A DNA stretch of 38,392 nt from a virus. The DNA is taken from IMG/VR virus record IMGVR_UViG_3300007708_000001, positions 1 through 38,392 of that record; one strand, written 5' to 3'. This document shows, piece by piece, positions 1 to 7,259 of this stretch. Every line of letters begins with the position of its first letter. The stretch's first letter is position 1. A program made the position numbers and the translations under genes. Below the pieces are notes generated by a model, which was given only the letters and a program-made list of their open reading frames with translations, was not told where the DNA came from and did no database searches.

Positions 1-123
1 ATCAAAAGAACCTTTATACATTTGAGCCATCGTAGTATCTTCTAACTGCTGATAAACACGACTACAAGCATAATAAACCAAAGCAAAATGCAAACTAGGA
101 CTAGCATCCACATCGCCACCATC
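1..123. repeat. Terminal direct repeat, left copy
   Basis: Bases 1-123 are identical to bases 38270-38392. The adaptor-like gene reads in frame through the join, so the repeat marks a closed circle or circularly permuted genome. An assembler overlap is the simplest source; a short physical terminal redundancy is possible. Confidence 0.97.
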
Positions 124-573
124 GGTTTGCCAATCAAACGGTTCACGATAGCCACGACAAACCAACTCACGAGAATCATTAGGTGTAGGATACAAATGAA
201 TAGACCCACCCCACACAGCATAAAACAATGGGTTAGATGGCGAATCATAAGCACCAATATAGGTTTGCTCAGCCATGTCAAAACCAACCATAGACAAACG
301 AACACCAGACTGGGTGTTGTCTATAATGCTGGATATTTGACCCAAAGGCTCACCAGTTATAGTAGAAATCTCATACGCACGAACATTTTCCTGAGTATTA
401 AAAGTAAACGAATACTCCAAAAACGACCAGCGTTTTTCCATGTCCAAAATACGATAGTAACCATCACGGATATAAAGATTCAACAAAGAATCCGACAAAT
501 CCACCGCATCCAAATCCGTAATGTCACGAACAGCCTGACGAATATCGGCTGCCGTCATAGTATTATACGCCAT
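1..573 (-). CDS. Probable head-to-tail adaptor protein (N-terminal part; continues at the right end)
   Basis: The reading frame opens at ATG 571-573 with GGAGG six to seven bases upstream and stays open to base 1. It continues through the terminal overlap to a stop at 38126, giving about 238 aa in full. The N-terminus (MAYNTMTAADIRQAVRDI) and the following helical segment (LLNLYIRDGYYRILDMEKRW) look like the short helical connectors that sit under the portal in short-tailed phages (T7 gp11 / P22 gp4 type). The downstream gene across the junction is a nozzle-like protein, which fits an adaptor followed by nozzle order. The start overlaps the end of the upstream 85-aa gene, implying translational coupling. 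The assignment rests on position, size and general character; no decisive motif is visible. Confidence 0.6.
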   Translation of the reverse strand, partial: MAYNTMTAADIRQAVRDITDLDAVDLSDSLLNLYIRDGYYRILDMEKRWSFLEYSFTFNTQENVRAYEISTITGEPLGQISSIIDNTQSGVRLSMVGFDMAEQTYIGAYDSPSNPLFYAVWGGSIHLYPTPNDSRELVCRGYREPFDWQTDGGDVDASPSLHFALVYYACSRVYQQLEDTTMAQMYKGSFD

Positions 574-820
574 CAACAACCTCCGCCAACGCTACGGTTT
601 CCTGCTTAGCCAAACGACGACCATGCCCAGCACAATACTCAGAACCCTTAGTGCGGAAACCCTCGCAAGAATCATTCTCAGCAGAACACTTATTGCCCCG
701 ACCCAAATAAGGACCAGACGGTGGAGCCAAAGAAGAACCAGCCATCTGACCAGCAGGCAGCGTCCCATACACAGGAACACCATAAAGGGCATGGGAAGGA
801 ACAGAACCGATAATACTCAT
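563..820 (-). CDS. Small Cys3His protein between the lysine-rich genes and the adaptor
   Basis: An 85-aa protein. The N-terminal half is rich in Gly, Pro and Ser, and the C-terminal half has Cys-x6-Cys-x10-Cys-x2-His (from NKCSAENDSC to EYCAGHG), a probable single zinc-binding knuckle. Similar CxnCxnCxxH knuckles occur in small phage head-region proteins, but I cannot name a family. Its end overlaps the adaptor start by 11 bases, and it follows the 271-aa basic gene after 22 bases. There is no good Shine-Dalgarno sequence before ATG 818-820, so translation may depend on the upstream gene. Probably a minor virion or assembly factor made with the late genes. Confidence 0.7.
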   Translation of the reverse strand: MSIIGSVPSHALYGVPVYGTLPAGQMAGSSLAPPSGPYLGRGNKCSAENDSCEGFRTKGSEYCAGHGRRLAKQETVALAEVVDGV

Positions 821-842
821 ACCAATAAGGGTTTCGTTCTAA

Positions 843-1658
843 TTACTTCTTTTTAAGAAGAAAATCAATCAAATTCTGTTGGGCAACTTTCTTCTTCTTA
901 GGACTTTTAGCAGCATCCACAGCCTTGCGTAACTCACTAGCCTGAACAGACGGACCCTTTTTCAGGGCTGCCAACCGTTCAGCATCTTTGGTTTTACGGA
1001 TAGCCTCACGCTCCGCATAAGTCAAAGCAGACTTAGGCACCTTTTGTCCACGCCCCATTAACTCCCTGTCGCCCTTAATAACACCCTTAGTCTTATCCGC
1101 CTCATAAGACCCCTTGGAGGGCTTAGGAGGGCGCATAGTAGCCTTGGAAGGGACTGCAACAATAGAACCCTTAACATCAACAGGCTTAGCATCGGTCTTT
1201 GGCTTGGACAACGGCTTTGAATCAGTGCCACCAGCAATCTTTATAGACCGACGACCCTGACGCTCCGCTTCACGAATCTCGGCAGCAGTCTTAGGCAGAG
1301 TGCGACCCTTGAGCGACGGTGCCCGTGTGGGGCGAGGAGGAGTGGACATAACCTTCTTGGGTTTAGTAGGTCTTGGCGGTGCAGGTTCAGGTTTTACTGT
1401 ACCAGTCGCTAACGGTTTACCAAGTTTCTTAGGCTTAACAGGCGCAGTTGGCTTTACTTTAGGGAAAGCAGAAGAAGGAAAGTCAGCATATTTTGTGGAG
1501 TTAGCCACTTCAGCAAATGACTTCAACGACTTCGGCATTGATTCCACTTGACGGGTACCAATCTTGCGTGCAGTTGGTGCTTGGTTTTTTATGATTTTAG
1601 TAATCAGTTTTACCAAATCTTTAGGAATTGGAACTTTAACATTAGGTTTCTTAGCCAT
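843..1658 (-). CDS. Lysine/proline-rich basic protein, late operon
   Basis: A 271-aa very basic, low-complexity protein rich in Lys, Pro, Ala and Thr, predicted by eye to be mostly disordered. The N-terminus (MAKKPNVKVPIPKDLVKLI) resembles that of the 239-aa protein two genes upstream (MAKKPAISLGPISDDLGRII). The C-terminal segments also align loosely (SELRKAVDAAKSPKKKK versus VELKKAVASATTPEAKRE). This suggests that the two are diverged paralogues. The lysine-rich make-up is compatible with binding packaged DNA or the capsid interior. It is the third of three consecutive basic genes downstream of the capsid gene and begins two bases after the upstream stop. Function unknown. Confidence 0.8.
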   Translation of the reverse strand: MAKKPNVKVPIPKDLVKLITKIIKNQAPTARKIGTRQVESMPKSLKSFAEVANSTKYADFPSSAFPKVKPTAPVKPKKLGKPLATGTVKPEPAPPRPTKPKKVMSTPPRPTRAPSLKGRTLPKTAAEIREAERQGRRSIKIAGGTDSKPLSKPKTDAKPVDVKGSIVAVPSKATMRPPKPSKGSYEADKTKGVIKGDRELMGRGQKVPKSALTYAEREAIRKTKDAERLAALKKGPSVQASELRKAVDAAKSPKKKKVAQQNLIDFLLKKK

Positions 1659-1660
1659 AA

Positions 1661-2089
1661 TTATTTCTTCTTTATAGTAGGAGCAGAATCAACCGCTTTA
1701 TTCAACACAGCAGAACCACCAAGAATTGCCGCACCCTTAACAGCACCACGAGCCAGTTTTGCCGACTTATAATACTTAGCGCCCTTAATGGCACTATTTA
1801 CCACTTTGAAACCTTTACCATAAGGAATAAGCCAAAGACCAGTATTTTTTGCAACATCTTTATAACCCTTACTTGGGTCACCTAACTGCGATTTCATCGT
1901 ACTTGTAACAGCCTTAACGCTTTTGTTTCCAGCCTTAGAAACAGTCTGTGCCGATTTGTTGCTAACGCTTTGAACTTGATTCAACCTTGCAGAAGCCATT
2001 GCCGAACCACCACGAGGTGCAGGTTTGTTAAACAACTTACTTGCAGCGTTAAGAATGTCTTTTAAGTCCTGTGGTTTTTTAGGTGGCAC
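1661..2089 (-). CDS. Basic alanine/lysine-rich protein with GTG start
   Basis: A 142-aa protein (MPPKKPQDLKDILNAASKLF at the start) rich in Lys, Ala and Ser. It has a C-terminal glycine/alanine stretch (ARGAVKGAAILGGSAVL) that could be an amphipathic or membrane-seeking helix. The start is GTG at 2087-2089, sharing one base with the TAG of the upstream gene, so initiation is probably coupled to termination. No clear Shine-Dalgarno sequence is present. It is the middle member of a basic trio between the capsid and adaptor genes. A capsid-internal or DNA-associated role is only an inference from composition and position. Confidence 0.75.
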   Translation of the reverse strand: MPPKKPQDLKDILNAASKLFNKPAPRGGSAMASARLNQVQSVSNKSAQTVSKAGNKSVKAVTSTMKSQLGDPSKGYKDVAKNTGLWLIPYGKGFKVVNSAIKGAKYYKSAKLARGAVKGAAILGGSAVLNKAVDSAPTIKKK

Positions 2090-2808
2090 TAGCGGAAACC
2101 AGTACGGTCCTGATGTGCACGCAAAACCTTACGGGCTTCACGCTTAGCCTCAGGAGTTGTAGCACTAGCAACAGCCTTCTTCAACTCAACATTTTTCTGA
2201 CCATCAGTAACAACACGCTTAGCAACACCCTTGTTAATACCAGTAGATTCAGATGCTGCCTTTTTAGCAGCATCCTTACCGACATACTTAACTTTGCCAG
2301 TAGTGCTTACATAACGACCAGTACCTCGTTTAGCCATAACTTCACCACGACCAATTTGTTTACCATAAGAAGAAACAATTTTGTCGTCTTTTGCTTTCTG
2401 AACAAAAGCAGCAGACAACTTGGCATTTTCTTTACTAGCCTTAGCATTTTTCTTTGCGCCAGATGCTGCTGGTTTGTTTACACTACCATCCCAGTTTTTT
2501 CCTTTAGATTTCATCTCAGCCATATGTTTCTTGGACATTCTGGTAGTTGTGTTCATGTCATCCCATTTAGAATCGGTACGCTTTAACTGTGTACGCAATT
2601 TTTCACCTCTAGTAGAAGCCTTGTCAACTGCAGCACGGGCAGGATTACCCTTAGGCTGCATATAACCAGTTTTAGATTCTAGTTTTTTTACAATCTTTTT
2701 AGCCTGACTTTGTTTAGCCATTCCTTTAGCACCAGAAAGTGCCTTAGATATAATGCGACCTAAATCATCACTGATGGGTCCGAGAGAGATTGCTGGTTTC
2801 TTAGCCAT
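2089..2808 (-). CDS. Lysine-rich basic protein, first gene after the capsid
   Basis: A 239-aa highly basic protein (MAKKPAISLGPISDDLGRII at the start) with many Lys, Ala and Ser residues and little hydrophobic content apart from the N-terminal 30 residues. It shares N- and C-terminal features with the 271-aa gene downstream, suggesting duplication. AGGA lies about nine bases before the ATG, so it has its own ribosome binding site. It is separated from the capsid gene by a strong hairpin, so it may be made at a lower level than capsid. No enzymatic motif is visible. A minor capsid, decoration or DNA-condensing role is possible but unproven. Confidence 0.8.
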   Translation of the reverse strand: MAKKPAISLGPISDDLGRIISKALSGAKGMAKQSQAKKIVKKLESKTGYMQPKGNPARAAVDKASTRGEKLRTQLKRTDSKWDDMNTTTRMSKKHMAEMKSKGKNWDGSVNKPAASGAKKNAKASKENAKLSAAFVQKAKDDKIVSSYGKQIGRGEVMAKRGTGRYVSTTGKVKYVGKDAAKKAASESTGINKGVAKRVVTDGQKNVELKKAVASATTPEAKREARKVLRAHQDRTGFR

Positions 2809-2858
2809 AATGTTTTGTCCTAGCCTAGATTATTATAATATTTATGTGAACAAGACAA

Positions 2859-2887
2859 TGGGGGGACACACAATGTGTGACCCCCCA
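2859..2887 (-). terminator. Strong hairpin after the capsid gene (terminator or attenuator)
   Basis: A near-perfect inverted repeat: seven pairs (T plus six G against six C plus A), one A-A mismatch, then five more pairs around an AAT loop. It lies between the capsid stop and the next late gene. Read on the minus strand it is followed by a T-rich but interrupted stretch (ATTGTCTTGTTC), so termination may be partial and could keep capsid transcripts in excess. Confidence 0.65.
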
Positions 2888-2902
2888 TAATGCCCCGTAT
2901 AA

Positions 2903-3835
2903 TTACGCTGTTTTAGCGGTCAACTTACCCTGACGCTTACGGTTACGAACCGTGAGGTTTCCGTAGCACAAGATAAGTGCATAACGGGCATCCATGTTTT
3001 CAGGGCGAACAAACGCCGTGTTTTCAAACCACTTACCAGAATGACCGACAAGTGAAAGGTACTTTGAGTTGATGAAGAACATGGTGCCAGCAGGCGCATG
3101 AACATCAAAAGTTACAGGAGCAGACTTGAAAAGCAGGTTCTGGAAACCAGCATCTGCAGTCTTAGTGTCTGTGTAACGCAGTTGTGGCTGCAGAAGTGAC
3201 TCGTACTTTTCAAACAATGTCTGTGTAGTAAGGACCATGTCTGGATGGTCGTTACCAACAGAAACGCTGTTGTAAGCAGTAGCCATTTGTGCAAGTGTCA
3301 AAGCACCAGCAGTGTTTTCTTCGTATGAACGCCAGTATTCGTTACCAGCAGTAGCCGAGTTAATTCCACCGACAGTGTTGCCTGTTTCAATCAAGTTTCC
3401 AAGACCGTTCCATGCGTTAGCAGCAGAACCGTCAGCGAAGAACATCTGGTTGAAACCTTCACGCATTGACTCTTCAGCCTGCATGATTTTGGCTTCCAGC
3501 AAGTTAATAACTTCCTGTTCTCCGTTGTTCTTGGCTTCTTCAATACCAGAAATGGCGATTGAAGCAGCGTACTGCTTCCAATCAAATTCTGCTGCTGAAA
3601 TACCAGTCTGAGGTGTAAGTGAAATAGTGTCGTAGCCAGAGTATGCAGCAACAGTGGTGTTCAAACCATGAACCAAAGGTTCAACGATTTTAGAACCGCC
3701 GTTAAGCATGCGGATACGACCCTTATTCATAAGGTGGTAGGTCAACGGACGAGCCGAAAACACATTGTCTGTGAGTTGGTCACGATAGTTGGCGAGTGTG
3801 GTAGTTAGAATTGCATCAAAATTCGGGTTAGACAT
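2903..3835 (-). CDS. Major capsid protein (HK97-fold type)
   Basis: A 310-aa protein that would form the icosahedral shell. The N-terminal pattern (LTTTLANYRDQLTDNVFSA), then GGSKIVEPL, a YSGYD element and FDWKQYAASIAISGIEEAKN, matches the common phage coat family with the HK97 fold. No long N-terminal scaffold domain precedes the coat domain, consistent with a separate scaffold gene immediately upstream. AAGGA precedes the ATG by about eleven bases. The order portal, scaffold, capsid is the standard head-gene order. The strong hairpin downstream fits differential expression of an abundant protein. The gene family is recognised from pattern; the exact subfamily is not assigned. Confidence 0.88.
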   Translation of the reverse strand: MSNPNFDAILTTTLANYRDQLTDNVFSARPLTYHLMNKGRIRMLNGGSKIVEPLVHGLNTTVAAYSGYDTISLTPQTGISAAEFDWKQYAASIAISGIEEAKNNGEQEVINLLEAKIMQAEESMREGFNQMFFADGSAANAWNGLGNLIETGNTVGGINSATAGNEYWRSYEENTAGALTLAQMATAYNSVSVGNDHPDMVLTTQTLFEKYESLLQPQLRYTDTKTADAGFQNLLFKSAPVTFDVHAPAGTMFFINSKYLSLVGHSGKWFENTAFVRPENMDARYALILCYGNLTVRNRKRQGKLTAKTA

Positions 3836-3854
3836 GATTTAATTTTCCTTTTAG

Positions 3855-4637
3855 TTAGTTTTCTAATAGTTGTCGTTTGGCTGCAGCCCAAGCATCTGAC
3901 ACGCTGTTAATAGAAGTAGCAGAATCATTTGTGGTACTAGCAGTGGCAGAACTGCCACCAGAAATAACACTCGCATCACGCTTAGCCTGCACAACTTCAG
4001 ATTCCTTTAGTTGCGACTGGGCAGCAGCCTGAGACTGTAATTCTCTTTGATTCATAATAACATCAAAAGCCATTTGCTTATATGTTGCTTCCAAATCAGT
4101 TGAACCACTGCGAATTGCAGCCTGAACAACTTGGTTTGTGTCAAAATCCTCATACTTAGCCTGCAAGCGAGAAATCTCTTTCTCAATCTGCTGCTGGGAC
4201 TGTTGTTCCTCAAACTGTGCAAGCCGTTTATCAAGTTGCGATAACTGAATATCCCTAGGGTCCATATCCTCATCATATGAGTCAACCATTTCCTGTGCTT
4301 GCGCTTCAGAAATGCCGTAATGGTTCCGTAATAGATTTAAAGTTCCAGCAGGGTCGTTCTCCAGAGCAGTCTGTAGCGTAGCAGCAAACTGTAAAGCCTG
4401 CCTTTGTTCCGCTAGTTCCTGTGTCTTTTGAGTATAATCTGCTTGTCGCTGATAACCAGCAATAGCCTCAGTAAAAGAAACATCTTGTTCCTCACCATTT
4501 AGTTTAACTGGTACTCTATAATTAGAATATTCAGTCGGGTCTAAATACTGTTTTTCTGTGGTTTGACTTGCCTCGCTGGAATCAGTTGACCCTATGGTGG
4601 GTTCTGCGTCAGGTGCGGGTGCGAAAGTATCGCTCAT
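3855..4637 (-). CDS. Capsid scaffolding protein
   Basis: A 260-aa acidic, Gln/Glu/Ala-rich protein. The first 35 residues are disordered, followed by a short conserved-looking element (YRVPVKLNGEEQDVSFTEAI) and a long coiled-coil-like helix full of Gln and Glu (TQKTQELAEQRQALQFAATL; LDKRLAQFEEQQSQQQIEKE). The C-terminus is serine/threonine-rich and ends in a short basic helix (SDAWAAAKRQLLEN), as in scaffolds whose C-terminal helix contacts coat protein. It lies directly between portal and capsid genes, the usual scaffold position. AGGAGA is six bases before the ATG. It is expected to be absent from mature virions. No protease motif is seen. Confidence 0.82.
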   Translation of the reverse strand: MSDTFAPAPDAEPTIGSTDSSEASQTTEKQYLDPTEYSNYRVPVKLNGEEQDVSFTEAIAGYQRQADYTQKTQELAEQRQALQFAATLQTALENDPAGTLNLLRNHYGISEAQAQEMVDSYDEDMDPRDIQLSQLDKRLAQFEEQQSQQQIEKEISRLQAKYEDFDTNQVVQAAIRSGSTDLEATYKQMAFDVIMNQRELQSQAAAQSQLKESEVVQAKRDASVISGGSSATASTTNDSATSINSVSDAWAAAKRQLLEN

Positions 4638-4701
4638 TTTTTCTCCTAGAGTCCAAAGGTTGCTCTACATATGGGATACCCGTTCCTTTTTGGAACTGGT
4701 A

Positions 4702-6429
4702 TCACTGTTGTGGAGGCTGTTGTGCCATCATGGCAGCAATTTCAGGTGGCAAACCCTGTGGTGGACCACCTTCAGGAGGCATACCACCCTCTGGTTGTCC
4801 CTGCATCGCTGGGTCCATCGGCGGAGGAGGCGTGGACAAGAACCTCTCTGGATTCTTAATATTAAACCCATCACGCAACACATGAGCAGCCAATTCCTGC
4901 ATATTAACAATACCAGTAGAAGCAAACGGAGTCATAGCGTCAACAAGTTGCAAAGCACCTTGGCGACGCACAGCCTCATTATTAGGCTTGGTAGAGCCAC
5001 CAACAACATCAAAGTCAAAGTCACCCTCAAGATAGTCACGGTCAAACTGAACCCAAGCAGGTTCGCCATCTTTACCAGTAACACGAACAACCTGCTCACC
5101 AGTCATGTACTGCTGAGCCAACATAAGCATATTTTTGGCAACCTTAGAGATAGCCATTTCAATGATAGCCAGTTTATCGGCTGTACGGGCGTTAGCAGCA
5201 TCTGTGATGGCTGAAACCTCGGTAGCGGTACGGCGAATCTCTGGAAGTCCACCAGTCATAAACTCAGGCAAACCAGTAATACGGTCAATGTCGCTAGAAA
5301 TTAGTTGTGACTGGTTGTAAAACTCTGGTGGGCTGATGACCGCAGGGAAAGCAGTAACTACACCACCAAGAGGTTCATCACTAGATACTGGAACCATGAC
5401 ATTGTCCTCGTCGGATTCAAGTGCGGTACGACCAAACTGGTCAAACGCTGATTCCTTGTAGAGGTATTTGCGACTGAACCGTTTACGGTGGTTCATCATC
5501 TGGCTACGGGTTTCGTTCAACTCACGCTGTAGTGGTTCAATCTGTTCCAAGTCACCAATAGGGTAGAAGCAGTCAGGAACATCAAAGTTGCGTACCATAA
5601 CAAACGGATGCCCAAAGGCATACGGAATCTTGGTAGGTTTAATAAGGAAACTTTCCCCACCGATAGCAAACACACTAAGAGTACGGTCAACAATATTATA
5701 ATACTCCCAAATTTCGGCATAACCATAATTCTTGTCGTACACCTTACGAGAAGATGGGTCCTCGGTGTAACGAGACACAGCCATAACCTCAACATCATCC
5801 CGTGCAGACTTGTTATAACGCTTATCAGACTTCACATCAGCAATCGGACGGCGGATACGCTGGGCAATCCACTTCATGTCATGAACACTGGTAGCATCCG
5901 AGTCCACAAACACATCAAACGGCGACACACGCTCGGCGAACGGTGAATCCTGCAGAATTATAGTGTTGGGCTGGGCTTCACCACCAGAAATAGGGTCGTT
6001 GTCGTCGCCTTCCTCACCAATCGCTGATTCCTCAACAAAACGATAACCCGTCTTAACCCAACCATGACCACAAATCAACAAGTCCTTAACAGCACGACGG
6101 AACTCATCCTTAATGTCACGGTGACGCCACCAATAGTTAACTACCGCCTCGGCAATGACTGCCTGAGCAGCATTGTCGGGGCTGACAGCATTAACAGTAA
6201 TCTTAGGGTAGTTAACAGCAATAGCAGGAGCAATAACATTAATAGTTGAAAACGAAATGTTAATCAACATTCTATCTTCATTGCTGTACTGGTCATAATG
6301 TTTACCTTTATACAGGTCAACAAGACGACGCCAGACAGCGTCGTACCCCTCATCCTTGCGCCACTTTTTAGATGCCTCTAAATGCTGGCGGTACTCTGTC
6401 AGTTTGTCGGATGAGGGTTTACGAGCCAT
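4702..6429 (-). CDS. Portal protein
   Basis: A 575-aa protein forming the dodecameric DNA gateway at one capsid vertex. The N-terminal region (WRRLVDLYKGKHYDQYSNED; INISFSTINVIAPAIAVNYP) matches the portal family of short-tailed and related phages. The middle contains a wing/stem pattern, with VMVRNFDVPDCFYPIGDLEQ followed by the helix IEPLQRELNETRSQMMNHRK. The C-terminus is rich in Pro, Gly and Gln (PPPPMDPAMQGQ, PPEGG repeats) and is probably disordered. The start ATG shares one base with the stop of the upstream small membrane gene, so translation is coupled. The scaffold and capsid genes follow immediately. Confidence 0.9.
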   Translation of the reverse strand: MARKPSSDKLTEYRQHLEASKKWRKDEGYDAVWRRLVDLYKGKHYDQYSNEDRMLINISFSTINVIAPAIAVNYPKITVNAVSPDNAAQAVIAEAVVNYWWRHRDIKDEFRRAVKDLLICGHGWVKTGYRFVEESAIGEEGDDNDPISGGEAQPNTIILQDSPFAERVSPFDVFVDSDATSVHDMKWIAQRIRRPIADVKSDKRYNKSARDDVEVMAVSRYTEDPSSRKVYDKNYGYAEIWEYYNIVDRTLSVFAIGGESFLIKPTKIPYAFGHPFVMVRNFDVPDCFYPIGDLEQIEPLQRELNETRSQMMNHRKRFSRKYLYKESAFDQFGRTALESDEDNVMVPVSSDEPLGGVVTAFPAVISPPEFYNQSQLISSDIDRITGLPEFMTGGLPEIRRTATEVSAITDAANARTADKLAIIEMAISKVAKNMLMLAQQYMTGEQVVRVTGKDGEPAWVQFDRDYLEGDFDFDVVGGSTKPNNEAVRRQGALQLVDAMTPFASTGIVNMQELAAHVLRDGFNIKNPERFLSTPPPPMDPAMQGQPEGGMPPEGGPPQGLPPEIAAMMAQQPPQQ

Positions 6430-6623
6430 TATTTAGCCGTACGCCCAAACGCTGGGTCTGATGGGTTCAACCAACGCACCACAGGAGGCAGAAAAGCAGC
6501 CACTACAGCAGCCCACAACGCCTTGGGGGAGGTTTCACCAGCAATAACAACCGTTAGCACGGTTGCTGTTGCGGAACGGGCATATGATGCCAGTGCACAT
6601 TTGTTTTCTTTACTGATTTTCAT
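6429..6623 (-). CDS. Small membrane protein, holin candidate
   Basis: A 64-aa protein with two hydrophobic segments (about residues 11-29, CALASYARSATATVLTVVIA, and about 36-50, ALWAAVVAAFLPPVVRWL), ending in NPSDPAFGRTAK. Short proteins with this charge pattern and an LRWLNPxDPAFG-like end are often annotated as phage holins, so a role in permeabilising the inner membrane at lysis is plausible. The putative endolysin is not adjacent but lies about 20 kb away on the circle. It overlaps its upstream neighbour by four bases and the portal start by one. Alternative: a membrane anchor for assembly. Confidence 0.6.
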   Translation of the reverse strand: MKISKENKCALASYARSATATVLTVVIAGETSPKALWAAVVAAFLPPVVRWLNPSDPAFGRTAK

Positions 6624-6808
6624 TTCTTTTTTGCTTTCTTCTCTGCTGCTGCCTGCTTGCCAGCAACCTTGTTGCCAACTTTAGCCTGATAAGCAGCACT
6701 ATTGCTGTATGCCTGCAAAGAACCATCTTTAGCCTTGTAAGTATAGATATTCATTTTAGGGGCTACAGGCTTCTTGGCTGCTTTCTTTGGTGGTGTTGGT
6801 TGTTTCAT
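6620..6808 (-). CDS. Short lysine-rich hypothetical protein
   Basis: A 62-aa protein with a disordered basic N-terminus (MKQPTPPKKAAKKPVAPK), a short core (MNIYTYKAKDGSLQAYSNSA) and a lysine/alanine tail. The tail ends in three consecutive lysines before the stop. The core may form a small beta hairpin. It overlaps both neighbours (four bases downstream, one base upstream), so it belongs to a tightly packed operon. No family recognised and no function inferred. Confidence 0.65.
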   Translation of the reverse strand: MKQPTPPKKAAKKPVAPKMNIYTYKAKDGSLQAYSNSAAYQAKVGNKVAGKQAAAEKKAKKK

Positions 6809-7005
6809 TATTCTTCTTTTCCTTTATGCCAGCCAATATGACCGTCAATTTTAGTTCCAACTTCATCAACCTTATAAAGGACCCGATTAAGGAGTTCCCG
6901 CCCCTCGGCATGTTGGCTTGTGTTTTCATTACGCAATTTCTGCATAACAACCATTATAGGTCCACCAATTATGGCAACAATAATAGGCACAAACCATGCT
7001 TCCAT
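6808..7005 (-). CDS. Small single-span membrane protein
   Basis: A 65-aa protein with one N-terminal transmembrane segment (about residues 4-21, WFVPIIVAIIGGPIMVVMQK). A polar, probably helical C-terminal part follows (ENTSQHAEGRELLNRVLYKV), with a charged end. This layout, one membrane span near the N-terminus and a cytoplasmic helix, resembles some pinholin-like or holin-partner phage proteins. It is close to the other membrane protein at 6429-6623, and together they could be a holin pair. Start and stop overlap the neighbours by one base each. Lysis function is an inference. Confidence 0.65.
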   Translation of the reverse strand: MEAWFVPIIVAIIGGPIMVVMQKLRNENTSQHAEGRELLNRVLYKVDEVGTKIDGHIGWHKGKEE

Positions 7006-7238
7006 TAGAAGCCGTAATCTTTTGCAGGGGCAATCGTCATGCCTTTAGCCTTAGCATCGGCAAACATCTTATCTTGCTTCTCACGAACAGTGTCACCATG
7101 GAAGTTTTCCTTGCCGTAAGTAAACCCAAGGTTAATACCACGCACATGGCATTTAAAACAAACATCACCACGGCGTTGGGCACCCTCTGCAGTACACGAT
7201 TTGCCACATTCCAGACAGTTATATTCATATAAACCCAT
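7005..7238 (-). CDS. Zinc-ribbon protein
   Basis: A 77-aa protein with Cys8-x2-Cys11, Cys15 and Cys27-x2-Cys30 (YNCLECGKSC and VCFKCHVRG), a typical treble-clef or zinc-ribbon arrangement. A charged C-terminal half includes the helix DTVREKQDKMFADAKAKG. It lies immediately downstream of the large terminase gene in the same operon and overlaps the next gene by one base. Small zinc proteins at this position can be packaging-associated, but no specific role can be claimed. Confidence 0.75.
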   Translation of the reverse strand: MGLYEYNCLECGKSCTAEGAQRRGDVCFKCHVRGINLGFTYGKENFHGDTVREKQDKMFADAKAKGMTIAPAKDYGF

Positions 7239-7259
7239 AACAATACAGTACTTGTTCCT

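Noticed and set aside
88-609. 173-aa plus-strand frame over the adaptor gene
   Set aside because: It lies fully inside the minus-strand adaptor and has an Arg/Thr/Ile bias typical of a shadow frame; no ribosome binding site.
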